The position numbers and the translations under genes were made by a program. From Talinum fruticosum (Eukaryota; Streptophyta; Magnoliopsida; Caryophyllales; Talinaceae), in contig JAITYX010000065.1 of assembly GCA_021018815.1 (NCBI GenBank), positions 1,597,001-1,661,000 on the forward strand: 64,000 nucleotides of DNA, read 5' to 3'. The first letter of the stretch is position 1. Each line of letters begins with the position of its first letter. Positions 46,370 to 56,725 of this stretch are shown one piece after another. The notes under the pieces were generated by a model. It made no database searches and was not told the DNA's origin. It worked only from the letters and a program-made list of their open reading frames with translations.

Positions 46370-47760
46370 TAATAAAACAAAACCGATCCTCACTAAGTGG
46401 CTTAGTAAAGATATCAGCTAATTGAAGATTGGTAGGAATGAATTCAAGTTCAATATCACCTTTCTCATAGTGGTCTCTTAAGAAATGATACCCGACCTCA
46501 ATATGTTTTGTCTTTGAGTGTTGAACTGGATTCTTGGTGATGCCGATTGCACTCTAATTATCACACTTGATTGGAATTGATTTGAATGTAAGTCCAAGAT
46601 CTCTCAAGTGTTGCTTTATCCATAAAATCTTAGCATAACATGCCCCAGCTGCGATATACTCAGCTTTGGCAGTTGATAGAGCTACTGAGTTTTGCTTCTT
46701 TGAGTGCCAAGATATCGTGGATTGACCCGTAAATTAGCGAGGCTCCTGAGGTGCTCTTCCTATCAACTTTGTACCCAGCATAATTAGCATCCGAGTATCC
46801 AGGTGAGAGTCGGTTCCGAGTCTCCGGAGTACCATAGACCTAAATTCCGAGTCCCCGCAAGATTTCGAATATTCTCTTCACCATAGTGAGATGTGATTCT
46901 TTTGGATTAGCTTGAAATCTTGCACACAGAGCAGACACTAAACATTATGTCCGGCCTACTGGAAGTAAGATATAGCAAAGATCTAATCATACCTCGATAG
47001 AGTTTCTAATCTACTACTTTACCTTTCTCGTCTAAGTCTAGTTTTATGCTCGTCACTCATGGGGTTGCTGCATGCTTTGCATCTTGAAGTTAGTACTTCT
47101 TTAACAGCTCCTTGGTGTACTTTGATTGATGGACATATATTCCATCTCTGTCTTGCTTGATTTGTAGACCAAGGAAGAAGTTGAGTTCTCCTATCATACT
47201 CATTTGAAATTTCAGTTTCATTAACTCGAAAATTCTCGACCTAGAATTTCATTAGTAGCTCCAAAAATTATGTCATCAACATATATATAAGCAATTAGAA
47301 AGTCTTTCCCCTTGGTTTTTATAAAGAGATTCTTATCAATCTGACCTCTTCTAAAATCATTTTGAGCTAAGAAATTGCTCGAGTCTTTCATACCAAGCTC
47401 TAGGAGCTTGTTTAAGACCATAGGGAGCTTTTTTTTTGCAGTTTGAAAACATGATTTGGAAATTCTGAGTTTTCAAATCCAGGGGTTGCTCAACATAGAC
47501 TTCCTCTTCAATAAAACCATTAAGAAATGCACATTTAACATCCATTTGATACAATTTGATATTCATGCAAGATGCAAATGCCAATAAAATTCTAATAGTT
47601 TCAATTCGGCAACAGGTGCAAAGGTTTCCCCACAATCAATCCCTTCTTCTTGATTGTAACCTTGAGCCACAAGTCTACCCTTATTTCGACTAACAACCCA
47701 CCTTCATCCAGCTTTGTTCTTGAAAACCCATTTGATTCTTGATGAGCTCATTTTCATCAC
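46370..47760 (-). pseudogene. RT: A3 reverse transcriptase and RNase H
   Basis: The RT frame 47,357-47,635 reads IKLYQMDVKCAFLNGFIEEE, and 47,221-47,421 reads KGKDFLIAYIYVDDIIFGAT with the catalytic YVDD. One frameshift separates them, at a T-run near 47,431. RNase H lies at 46,370-47,000 with AEYIAAGACYAKILWIKQ and HSKTKHIEVGYHFLRDH-like and LQLADIFTKPLSEDRF segments, broken by stops. The last of these marks the pol end. Confidence 0.88.
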
Positions 47761-47781
47761 GATCATCATCTCTGCTGAGCT

Positions 47782-48720
47782 TTAGGTCCGAGAATGATGA
47801 CTCACTTGGTTTTTCCTGTTCAATCTCATCGAATACAACGTGGATGCTTTCTTCCACTTTTTAGTTCTTTTATTGAAAATACAATAAGCTTTGTTATGAG
47901 ATGAATAACCAAGAAAAATACCTTCATCTGACCGAGCATCAAACTTGGTCAGGTGATCCTTACCATTGTTATGAACAAAGCACTTACATCCAAAGGGTCT
48001 GAAGTATGAAATATTGGGTTTCTTCCCTTTGTAGAGCTCGTATGGAGTTTTCTTCAGGATGGGTCCGATGAGGCATCTGTTCAAAATGTAGTTAGCCGTG
48101 TTGATCGCCTTAGCCCAGAAATAGTATGGTAGATTGTGTTCAATCATCATAGTCCTTGCTATTTCTTCAAGGGTTCTGTTCTTTCTCTCCACCACTCCAT
48201 TTTGTTGCGGAGTTCTTGGTGCTGAGAAGTTGTGAGAGATGTCATTCTTATCACAAAACTCTGCCAACTCCGAGTAGTTGAACTCCCTTCCATGGTCAGT
48301 TTGAATTCTCTGGATCCGAGTCCGAGACTCAACTTGGATTTTCCTGTAGAGCTTGTTGAACTCTTTGAAAGCTTCATTTTTATGATTAAGAAAACACACC
48401 CAGGTAATTCGTGAGTAATCATCAACAATAACAAGCACATATGATTTATCTCCTAGACTCTTGACATGGATTTCACCACACAAATCCATATGCAACATTT
48501 CAAGCACCTTGAATGTGGAAACAGTTTTCAGAGATTTGAAAGATGATCCGACTTGTTTCCCTTTATGCATGCTTCACAAATTTTATCTTTCTTAAATGCA
48601 CAATTAGGCAATCCTCCGACTAAACGATGGGATGCAAGTTTCTTAATGGTATGCATGCTAACATGACCTAGTCTACTATGCCATGCCCATGAATCATCAT
48701 GAAGAGATGCTTTTAAACAT
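47782..48720 (-). pseudogene. IN: A3 integrase
   Basis: A 262-codon open frame (47,782-48,570) carries the complete catalytic triad: SYVLVIVDDYSRITWVCF (Asp), RIQTDHGREFNYSELAEF (Asp) and APRTPQQNGVVERKNRTLEE (Glu). It also has the copia C-terminus KPNISYFRPFGCKCFVHNNG. The zinc-binding N-terminus (48,575-48,720; HSRLGHVSMHTIKKLASH) lies in another frame, so it is counted as broken. The catalytic core itself looks undamaged and would insert element cDNA into chromosomal DNA. Confidence 0.9.
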
Positions 48721-48729
48721 GATAAGTTC

Positions 48730-49080
48730 TTACTCGGGTCGAAAGAGGAATAGTGTAAGTGTTACCTGATCTCTTACCCGAGAGCTTGATCTCTTTAGTA
48801 GCATCATCGAAATATAGCAATTGGTTTGAGTGAATCTTACCTCTTGACCTTTATCACAAAGTTGAGAGATGCTTAGCAAGTTGTATTTTAACCCTTTGAC
48901 AAGGTATACTGGGCTGACCAGATTGCTTCCTTGGCCAATCTTGCCAATCCCAGTTATCTTGCCTTTGCTATCATCCCTAAACGTGAATTTTCCTCCTTTG
49001 TAGTCTTCTAACTCAGAAAAGAGTCTTAAATCTCCTGACATGTGGCGTGAGCATCCACTGTCTAGGTACTAATGCCCTTT
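48730..49080 (-). pseudogene. pro: A3 protease
   Basis: YLDSGCSRHMSGDLRLF has an intact DSG site. It is followed by DDSKGKITGIGKIGQGSNLV and YLVKGLKYNLLSISQLCDKG. A stop precedes the active site (GH*YLDSG). It is the least changed protease of the three A copies. Confidence 0.87.
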
Positions 49081-49444
49081 TGTTCTTTTCGAGTCACCTG
49101 TAAGTCGAAACAAACTAACACTTCTCACTTCCTCTAACGAACCCAAGTAACACCCTTTACTCGTGGTCCTTTTCTAAGTAAGAAGACTTTCGGAACCCAG
49201 ATTTGAATGACTTTGGGTTTGGTCCGATTCTCGAGTCTTCCGTTTAGAGAACTAAGTCTATGTCTCTTTCTTTTGAAAAACTTTTCTTTTATAAACCGGT
49301 GGAGAAGGCTTTCTCCTGTAAGTCTGGTCCGTGCTCAGTCCTCCTTTCATTCTTATGAATAGGACCGTGCTCATCCTTCTTGAACTTCATAGTTCTGGAA
49401 TCCTTTTGAAAAGTTCTGAGTAGGAATTGGATTCCTTCTCTTTG

Positions 49445-50912
49445 TTAAAACCAAGACCTTCTTTTCGAAGGAGACACATTGGGACCATAAGAGCATATCA
49501 AGGTGTTTCGACCTTGAGTAAACTTTAAAACAAGATCTTGAGACTCGTTGAGCTTTTGCTTTAGTTGCTCATTTTCCCTTCCGAGTAACTCGGACTCAAT
49601 CTCATTGGATTGAGCACTAGTCTTAAGTTCTCTTAGAGTAAGTCTCAGCTTTTTCAATTCATTTTTTAAAGAGATGCTCTTAGAAGTGATTGACTTAAGT
49701 TGTTCTTTAAAAAGAGAAGAGTCGAATTGGACTTCTCTTCCAAAGTGTAAATATACTCAGCTAAATCAACTTTGGCAAACTTGAGAAAGTAATCAATTAC
49801 CTCTTGAGGATTTGTTTCCTCACTGTCTCGAGTGATCCGAGTCCGACTGCGTTTCGACTTTTGAGTCGAGAGTGCCATCGGACATTTTGAGTCATCTGAG
49901 TCTTCATCGTCTTGTGATGAGTCGTCATCACTCCATGTCGCCATCATAGCCTTTTTCTTTCTTCCGTCCCTCTTTCTCTTGGGACAGTCCTTGACTATGT
50001 GTTCCTTGTCTGCCACACTCAAAACATCCAGAGTTCTTAGTCAAAGATAACTTTGAAGGGGAAGAGTGTTTACCTTTTCTATCCTTCTTGTCTTTCTTAT
50101 AGAACTCTTCTCTTGGCTTCTTATCCCATCTCTTATGCTTCATTATTCTCTTGAAGCCTCTAGCGATAAGTGCCATAGGATGCTCTTCCGAGTTAGAAGA
50201 ACTCAGATTTGCTTCTCTAATTTCCGAGGCTTTTAGCGCAATGTTCTTTTTGGTGCTCGACTTCTGCATCCTCCTCTTCCAGGTGGATCTCATAGGTGAG
50301 AAGCTTCCCAATGAGTTCGTCTAGCTTTAGTAGAGACAAGTTTTGAGCCTCTTCGATAGCTGTCACCTTGGGACCCCATCTTCTCTTGAGTAGGCTTCGA
50401 GTATCTTTCTGCACATTTCCTCATGGGAAATCTTTCTACCCAGAGATTTGAGATTGTTAGTAATCTCGGTGAAGCGGATGAACATCCGAGTGATGCTTTC
50501 TTCGGCTCCATCTTGAACAGCTCATACTTGTGAAGATATTGGCTTATTTTTGCTTGTCCGACCTGGCTTGTGCCTTCATAAGTGTTGACCAGTGTGTCCC
50601 ATACTTCTTTGGCTGTGTCACGAGGCGGACACTTAGTTGTACTCTTCCGAGCTGATGGCGCACATCAGAATGTTCATCGCTTTGAAGTTCTTTCCGAACT
50701 TTTTACTTCATCGACGGTGAACTCAGCCTTTGTCTTGGGCACGAGTCTTGTTTCTTCCGTCTTCATGGGAATGTAATTGCCTACTTGTATGATGTTCCAG
50801 ACATCCTCATCATGATCTAGCAGCAAACATTCCATGAGCTTCTTCCAGTGTACGAAGTTAAATCCTTTGAACTTTGGTGGTCTGTTGGAAGATCTTCCTT
50901 CATCGAACTCTC
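49445..50912 (-). pseudogene. gag: A3 gag
   Basis: The start codon of the family (ATGGAGAGTTCG) reads ACGAGAGTTCG near 50,912, so it is lost. The body has the RWGPKVTAIEEAQNLSLLKL region (50,217-50,414) and PMALIARGFKRIMKHKRWDK. The zinc knuckle is at about 50,000-50,040, where one extra base shifts CFECGRQG out of frame with HIVKDCPKRK. The Leu-rich C-terminus LEEKSNSTLLFLKNNLSQSL and FLKFAKVDLAEYIYT follows. It is a matrix/capsid-like polyprotein, not intact. Confidence 0.87.
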
Positions 50913-50956
50913 GTTGTTACGAGCCACTTGATCTTTAGACCTTTGGATGGTTACTG

Positions 50957-50978
50957 AAAGGTTAGGCTCGATACCAAT
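50957..50978 (-). other. A3 primer binding site
   Basis: The minus strand reads ATTGGTATCGAGCCTAAC immediately after the 5' LTR, complementary to initiator Met tRNA with few changes. Confidence 0.9.
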
Positions 50979-52080
50979 TGAAGGTTTGCTCTCGGAGAAG
51001 CTAAGTCACCCTAGATGGGCAGTGAATAGGGTGGTGAGGAAATTTGCTCAAGTTAAGCACTATATATAACTCTAAGGAGAATGAGAGTCAAGAATGAACT
51101 CGGAAAAACACCGACTCGAGTTAAGAGGATGACGAAGATACAGATTGGACAAAAGTTTAAATTTGTCCGAGTATAGATTGGACTCGAAATGTATCAACTC
51201 GAAATTACGTGGAAACCCTCATGGGGCAGAAAACCATGGACCGTGCTAATCCAAGCACGAAGTCAAATCCACTATTTTGAATCCACAAAATACGAGTAGA
51301 ATGACTCAACCAGAGTTGCTCCCTTAGACAACTCCTTACAAGGTTTTCCTAGACTCATAAATTCCCTTATCCGATCTAGTCCTTCCTAACTGAGATAACC
51401 TTTACAGCTAGGAACAAGCGAGCTGAGTTAACCCTTACAGCTCAGTCAAGGGACCTTACTCGGAAAGTAAGAATAAGTGTTTGTAACAAATTATAAGACC
51501 TTACAACTCGAGAGAATATTAAATACAGAGTTAAAGTTGTAAGTAGAAGATTGAGTATGAATACAAAGACTTTTGCTCAAGTATGTGTATTGACGAGTTG
51601 GTTCAGCAATTTTCAAGTCTTGAATGTTGGCTTCTATTTATAGATGACCGAGTAGATTAGCCCTTGTGACCATCTTCTGACTGGAAGTCCTTTATGACCA
51701 TTGTAATGGATTTTCCGAGTCACTCGGAAAATATCCGTTGAGGTGTGAACGTTGGGCAACGGCTCTTGACTTCTTTGGAAGTCGCAACTCACTAGTGGTG
51801 TCTAGAAAAGTAAGGTGGAAACCACTTGTTAAGCTTAGTATTGCAGATTTCCAGTTTTGGAAACAGACAACTCGACACGGTGTCCGGGCCTTGGTCGAAG
51901 TGGAAAAAGCCTTGTCTGCTTGGTGATTTGACGTTTTGAAGCCGGTTACTTTTGTAATTCAAAAATAGGATAGGTGCGTTTGAATAACCTACAAAATTAA
52001 ATCAATTTGGTTCTCAAAGTATAAAATACTGATTCTTTGATGGAACTCGGAATGATATATATGTAAAGTCTAAGTCTTCA
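50979..52080 (-). repeat. A3 5' LTR (1102 bp)
   Basis: It runs from TGAAGGTTTGCTCTCGG to AAGTCTTCA. A minus-strand TATA box CTATAAATA is at 51,635-51,643 within a CTATAAATAGAAGCC context shared with the A2 LTRs. It differs from the 3' LTR by scattered substitutions and small indels, many at CTCGGA-type sites. Confidence 0.95.
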
Positions 52081-52085
52081 CTATG

Positions 52086-52648
52086 CACCATAAAGGTCTT
52101 AAAGGTTTTCCAAGGATCCTCCGATGGGATAGCACGAATCACATTCGTGACTTGATCAAGCTAAGAGATCTCGATCCCTCCAGCCTTAAGATCACGAACC
52201 ATTGCACTCAATGTTCGTCTATATTCGATAATACTATGCTCCGGGCCAAAAGTGTATTGCATCCACGTAAGATGCAATTGACCGAGTTTAGTAGCGAAGT
52301 TTGCCCGAACTTGATCTTAAGTTGATCCCACATGTCTTTAGCTGTGGGACAGTTATCGAACTCATCGATTAAGTCATCATGCATAAGGTTCAATAGGGCA
52401 TACCACATCGAGCGGTCCTTTTTGAACCATTCTCGATATGCTTTCAAATCCTTCGATACTCGTGTAGAACTAGTATCAACATCCTTGTCATCTTTATCCT
52501 TAGTAGTAGGGGCATACATTTTGGCGAGTCAAGAACTCTAGCAGTTCACGTTCATTCGAAGGAACTTAACCATCCGATGCTAAATGTCATAGTTGGACCC
52601 CACCAACTTTTCAGTAGAGGCCATATCGGTCATAGGTTTCGTTGCCAT
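52086..52648 (-). pseudogene. gag: B gag, N-terminal part
   Basis: ATG at 52,648 (MATKPMTDMASTEKLVGSNY) is followed by LKAYREWFKKDRSMWYALLN, LMHDDLIDEFDNCPTAKDMW and DQLKIKFGQTS (52,208-52,519). This is a UBN2-type copia gag. The end of this part (SEDPWKTFKTFMVH) meets the A3 duplication at 52,085. One stop and two frameshifts are seen. Confidence 0.87.
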
Positions 52649-54300
52649 ATCTACAAGTAAAATTGGACATTTAGGCACATCTTAAAAACAATTAAATTTT
52701 TTCCAACTTCATCATTCAAGTCATATGATCGAAAATTTTGCTAAGCTCATAATCATCACATATGGAATGAAATAGAAATTTTTAGAAAAATTAATTGACA
52801 CTTTAATTCCATAGAAAACATATTCATATGAATTTTAACGTTAAACGAATTAACATTAAACTTTACACACCACAAAGGTGGTTTAAGATGTAAAACTAAT
52901 TTACAAAAAACATTGTACGTGATATTATAAATTCACATGAAACATATTCACATTAATTCTAAAAACTAATTTATAGATAATATCACTTAAATCATATTAT
53001 ATAAAAACTAATTTTATAACTAATATGAGTTCATGAAAACAAATTCATATATATGTATAGCATGTAAAGCAAAGATATTGCTTTTTATAAAACTAATTTA
53101 CACAACACTATATTAAACATATTTATATAATGTTCATGTTAATTGTCCACTTTAAAACATGTAATACGAAATTACACAAATAACATGCCAAAAACGAAAT
53201 AATTACATAAAACATAATTATAAATTTTACATAATATGAAACAGATTCATAAAATGAGCTGATTAAAATAACTTACACAAAATTATAAAAGCAGATTAAT
53301 ATTAATTTAAATTTACACAAACTAAATATAAAAATTACGTACTAAACGTATTAGATTATCAGCATGCTAATTGATTAAAGTGGACCATCTCGCGATACGA
53401 AAACGCGTGACATGGGAAGGAAAAAACAAGTACTTGGAAAAAAGAAGTCCACGGGGACGAAACCGGGGCTTGGTAAAAAGAATGAAAGAGCACGCTTGCC
53501 CTTAATTTCTCACGCTAGCTTTGTCCTCTTTCATTTATTCTCACACAGTTTTATTTTTCCAGCTCTCGTCTTCTCTCCCTCTCGATCTCTCTATCCTCTC
53601 GGTCTCTCGACCGAGAGTCCCCTTTCCCTCACTTCTTCACCTCCGTGAGTAGCCATAGCTACGAGAGGAAAGCTTTGGCCTTGTCTTCCACTATCTCCAG
53701 CGACACCAAACAAAGGGCATGGCCTTACTTTTCGTTTTCCAGCGACCCAAAAATTACCCAAATGATGTAATTCCGCCCTTCTCCGTGCGAGCCAAAAATG
53801 AGACCCACAAGCCTCGTCCCACCTTTTTCAACGAAAATACTACCACCATGATGTAGATCGGCCGCCAAGCAACCGATTAACACCGGTCTCGAGCGATAGA
53901 AGCAACGGCGTGGTGGCACGTGACCCACACGCGCCACCGCCGGGACTGGTTTTCGCGAAAAAGGTACTCGGTGTTGCTAGATCGGCATTGGGGAAGTAAA
54001 AGAGAGGAAGAACTAATCTTTATGACGGCGCATGTAGGTACGCGCCACCCTCTCTCCGGCGTTACGATGGGTTAGTCCGATAACTATTCTTCTTCTACCT
54101 TTTTCTTTTTTTTTATTTTTTTATTTGCGTCACCGAGGCCGGAGTGGTGGAGGGATGTGGTCCGCCACGAGGCTGTCCACGGTAGGGGATTTTTGATAGA
54201 GAGTCTTAGTCGGGGGTTTAATGCGGTCTTAGTTAAACGAGATTCAAATTTATACTTAACAAATTATGCGGCCTAAACTAATCGGGGCTAGGAAAGGCCA
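52649..54300. other. Unassigned 1.6 kb between B gag and resumed A2 sequence
   Basis: 52,680-53,390 is very AT-rich with a loosely repeated AAAACTAATTT(A/T) motif (near 52,894, 52,963, 53,006, 53,089). 53,400-54,250 is more GC-rich with CT-rich blocks. Frames such as 53,412-53,648 show no recognisable domain. It should hold the B 5' LTR and PBS but no copy of 37,318-37,663 is evident. A weak primer-site-like TCGTATCGCGAG is readable on the minus strand near 53,390. Confidence 0.4.
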
Positions 54301-56015
54301 ATTAGAATGAGGTCAATCGAATGTCGAAGGTCAATCGGATGAACAAGCTCAATCGAACAGGACTTCGAAGATCAACAAATTTAACCTACTAATCCGGTGA
54401 ACCGGAGGACAGGTAAAGCTTTCAAATATGCTTCAAGTCACCCACTCGAAAACCTCCGATATCAACAGTGGGGTAAGAACTCGTTCCTCTCTACAAAATC
54501 TATGTGCATTCACTGCATTCATATCATTAACTCGAACCCGAAATGCACTAGAGGCCCTAAATGAACCTGAATGGGTAGAGGCAATGTAACAGGAACTCAA
54601 TCAATTTGAAATAAACCAAGTCCGGACTCTAATGAAACGACCATCCGACCACCCGATCATAGGAACCAAATGGGTTTTCAAGAACAAACTGGATGAAGGT
54701 GGGTTGGTAGTCAGAAATAAGGCTAGACTTGTGGCTCAAGGTTACAATCAAGAAGAAGGGATTGATTGTGGGGAAACCTTTGCACCTATTGCCGAATTGA
54801 AGCTATTAGAATCTTATTGGCATTTGCATCAAGCATGAATATCAAATTGTATCAAATAGATGTTAAATGTGCTTTCCTTAATTGTTTCATTGAAGAGGAA
54901 GTCTATGTTGAGCAACCCCTAGATTTGAAAACTCGGAATTTCCAAATCATGTTTTCAAGTTGCAAAAGCACTTTATGGTCTTAAACAAGCTCCTAGAGCT
55001 TGGTATGAAAGACTCGAGCAATTTCTTGGTTGAAAATGATTTTAGAAGAGGTCAGATTGACAAGACTCTTTTTATAAAAACCAAGGGGAAAGACTTTCTT
55101 ATTGCTCGGATCTATGTTGATGACATAATTTTTGGAGGTACTAATGAAATTCTATGTCAAGATTTTTCCGAGTTAATGAGACAGGAATTTCAAATGAGCA
55201 TGATGGGAGAACTCAATTTCTTCCTTGGTCTACAAATCAAGCAATACAAAGATGGCATCTATGGCCATCAATCAAAGTATACCAAGGAGCTGCTGAAGAA
55301 GTACAAACTTCAAGATGCAAAACATGCAGCAACCACTGAGCGATGAGCATAAAGCTGGACTCGGACGAAAAAGGTAAAGCATTAGATCGAAACTTTATCG
55401 AGGTATGATTAGATCTCTGCTATATCTTACTTCCGAGTAGATCGGACATAATGTTTAGTGTATGTCCGTGTGCAAGATTTCAAGCTAATCCAAAAGAAAC
55501 ACATCTCACCGCGGTGAACGGAATCTTTAGATATCTTACGGGGACTCGGAATCTAGGTCTATGGTACTCAAGAGACTCATAACCGACTCTCACTAGATAC
55601 TCGAGATGCTGACTATGCTGGGTACAAAGTTGATAAAAAAGCACTTCAGGAGCCTACCAGTTTCTAAGTCAATCCCTTATATCCCGACACTCAAAGAAGC
55701 AAAACTCAGTAGCTCTATCAACTGCTGAAGCTGAGTACATTGCAAGCTGCATGACATCGTTGTGCTAAGATTTATGGATCAAGCAACACTTGAGAGGTCT
55801 TGGACTTACATTCAAATCAATTCCAATCAAGTGTGACAATCAAAGTGCGATCGAGCATCACTAAGAATCAAGTTCGAGCACTCAAAGACAAAGCACATTG
55901 AGGTCGGGTATCATTTTCTAAGAGACCATTCCGAGAAAGGTGATATTGAACTTGAATTCATTCCTATAAAACTTCAATTAGCTGATATCTTTACTAAGCC
56001 ACTTAGTGAGGATTA
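54300..56015 (+). pseudogene. RT: A2 reverse transcriptase and RNase H
   Basis: RT starts with EALNEPEWVEAM and [40 protein letters not shown] (to 54,838). After frameshifts it continues with IKLYQIDVKCAFLNCFIEEE (54,766-54,984) and FLIARIYVDDIIFGGTNEIL (54,960-55,346), where YVDD is intact, then MSMMGELNFFLGLQIKQ. RNase H is decayed but ends with HSKTKHIEVGYHFLRDH and LQLADIFTKPLSED at 55,870-56,015. Stops lie throughout. Confidence 0.9.
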
Positions 56016-56461
56016 GTTTTGCTTTATTAGGAATGAGCTTAGCATGATTAATGCATAATTATGTGCTTTTTGAGTGGAATTACTTTGCTTGTTTATGTGT
56101 TAAATGTCTCATTTTTATGATTTAATAATAATTAGTTCGAGTTGATTTCGTGATACTGAGCTATGAGTTATTACTTGTTTGCGGTTTCGAGTCACTCGGA
56201 AACTTTACTTGAGTCGGACTCGAATTTTGAGAATAATGGACATCAAACTTCCGAAATCATCTCTAGATCGGTGGAGAATTTTAGAAATTTCTTTTAAAAT
56301 CTCTCTTTTTCTCTCTATCTCTCGTGTGCATAAATTTGAGAACTAGCCGTTGGGAGACAAGCACTTGGAATTCTAACCGTTGGAGAGCGAGAATAGTCAC
56401 ACCGGCTCGAGGCGACCGTTGGAGAGCCGGGTCGAACGAACACTAAAGGAAAATTCTTTCT

Positions 56462-56470
56462 CTGTAAATA
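56462..56470 (+). promoter_or_regulatory. TATA-like box upstream of A2 ORF3
   Basis: CTGTAAATA, one change from CTATAAATA of A1/A3, lies 264 bp before the ORF3 ATG. Three CCGTTGG motifs precede it at 56,347, 56,377 and 56,416, and a CT-rich leader follows. Confidence 0.45.
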
Positions 56471-56725
56471 GCATCCTTTTTCCTTCATTTCGCTACTTTA
56501 CTCTCTACATACTCTCTCTCTCTAGCTTACTACATCTGGACCAAGTTCACTATTTTAAAGAAACGAACCGACTCTTAAGCTAAGTAAAAGACACCTCAAG
56601 TAAGCACCAATTGCTCTCGGCTCTCTTTCTACTCTTTCATTTTTTTTTCTACTCTCTACCTCTCTATCTCTTCGAGCTATCTCTCACTCTCTCAAAGTTC
56701 ATCTTCTATCTTTTCTCATTAAAAC

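Larger units (their letters stand above)
42345..52080 (-). mobile_element. A3: best preserved SIRE/Maximus-like copia element
   Basis: The element is 9736 bp with near-equal LTRs (1100 and 1102 bp), duplication CTATG, PBS, gag, protease, integrase with a 262-codon open frame, RT with an intact YVDD box, RNase H, ORF3 and PPT, all on the minus strand. It is the youngest of the nested insertions on the right side, since it lies inside B inside A2. Frameshifts remain in gag, RT and ORF3, so it is not autonomous as read. Confidence 0.95.
37318..54300 (-). mobile_element. B: Ty1/copia element of a second family, inserted in A2 and interrupted by A3
   Basis: The minus-strand order is gag N-terminus (52,086-52,648), A3 insertion, gag knuckle, protease, integrase, RT, RNase H, about 1 kb of 3' untranslated sequence, PPT and a short 3' LTR (37,318-37,663). 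The right limit is uncertain: A2 sequence is recognisable from about 54,300. The 1.6 kb between the B gag start and that point does not show a copy of the 3' LTR. I could not find a matching target duplication. B differs from the A family in gag, LTR length and RT. Confidence 0.8.

Noticed and set aside
53412..53648. 78-codon plus-strand frame ending in a Ser/Pro-rich stretch
   Set aside because: It has no recognisable domain, lies in a CT-rich biased block and has no supporting context as a gene.
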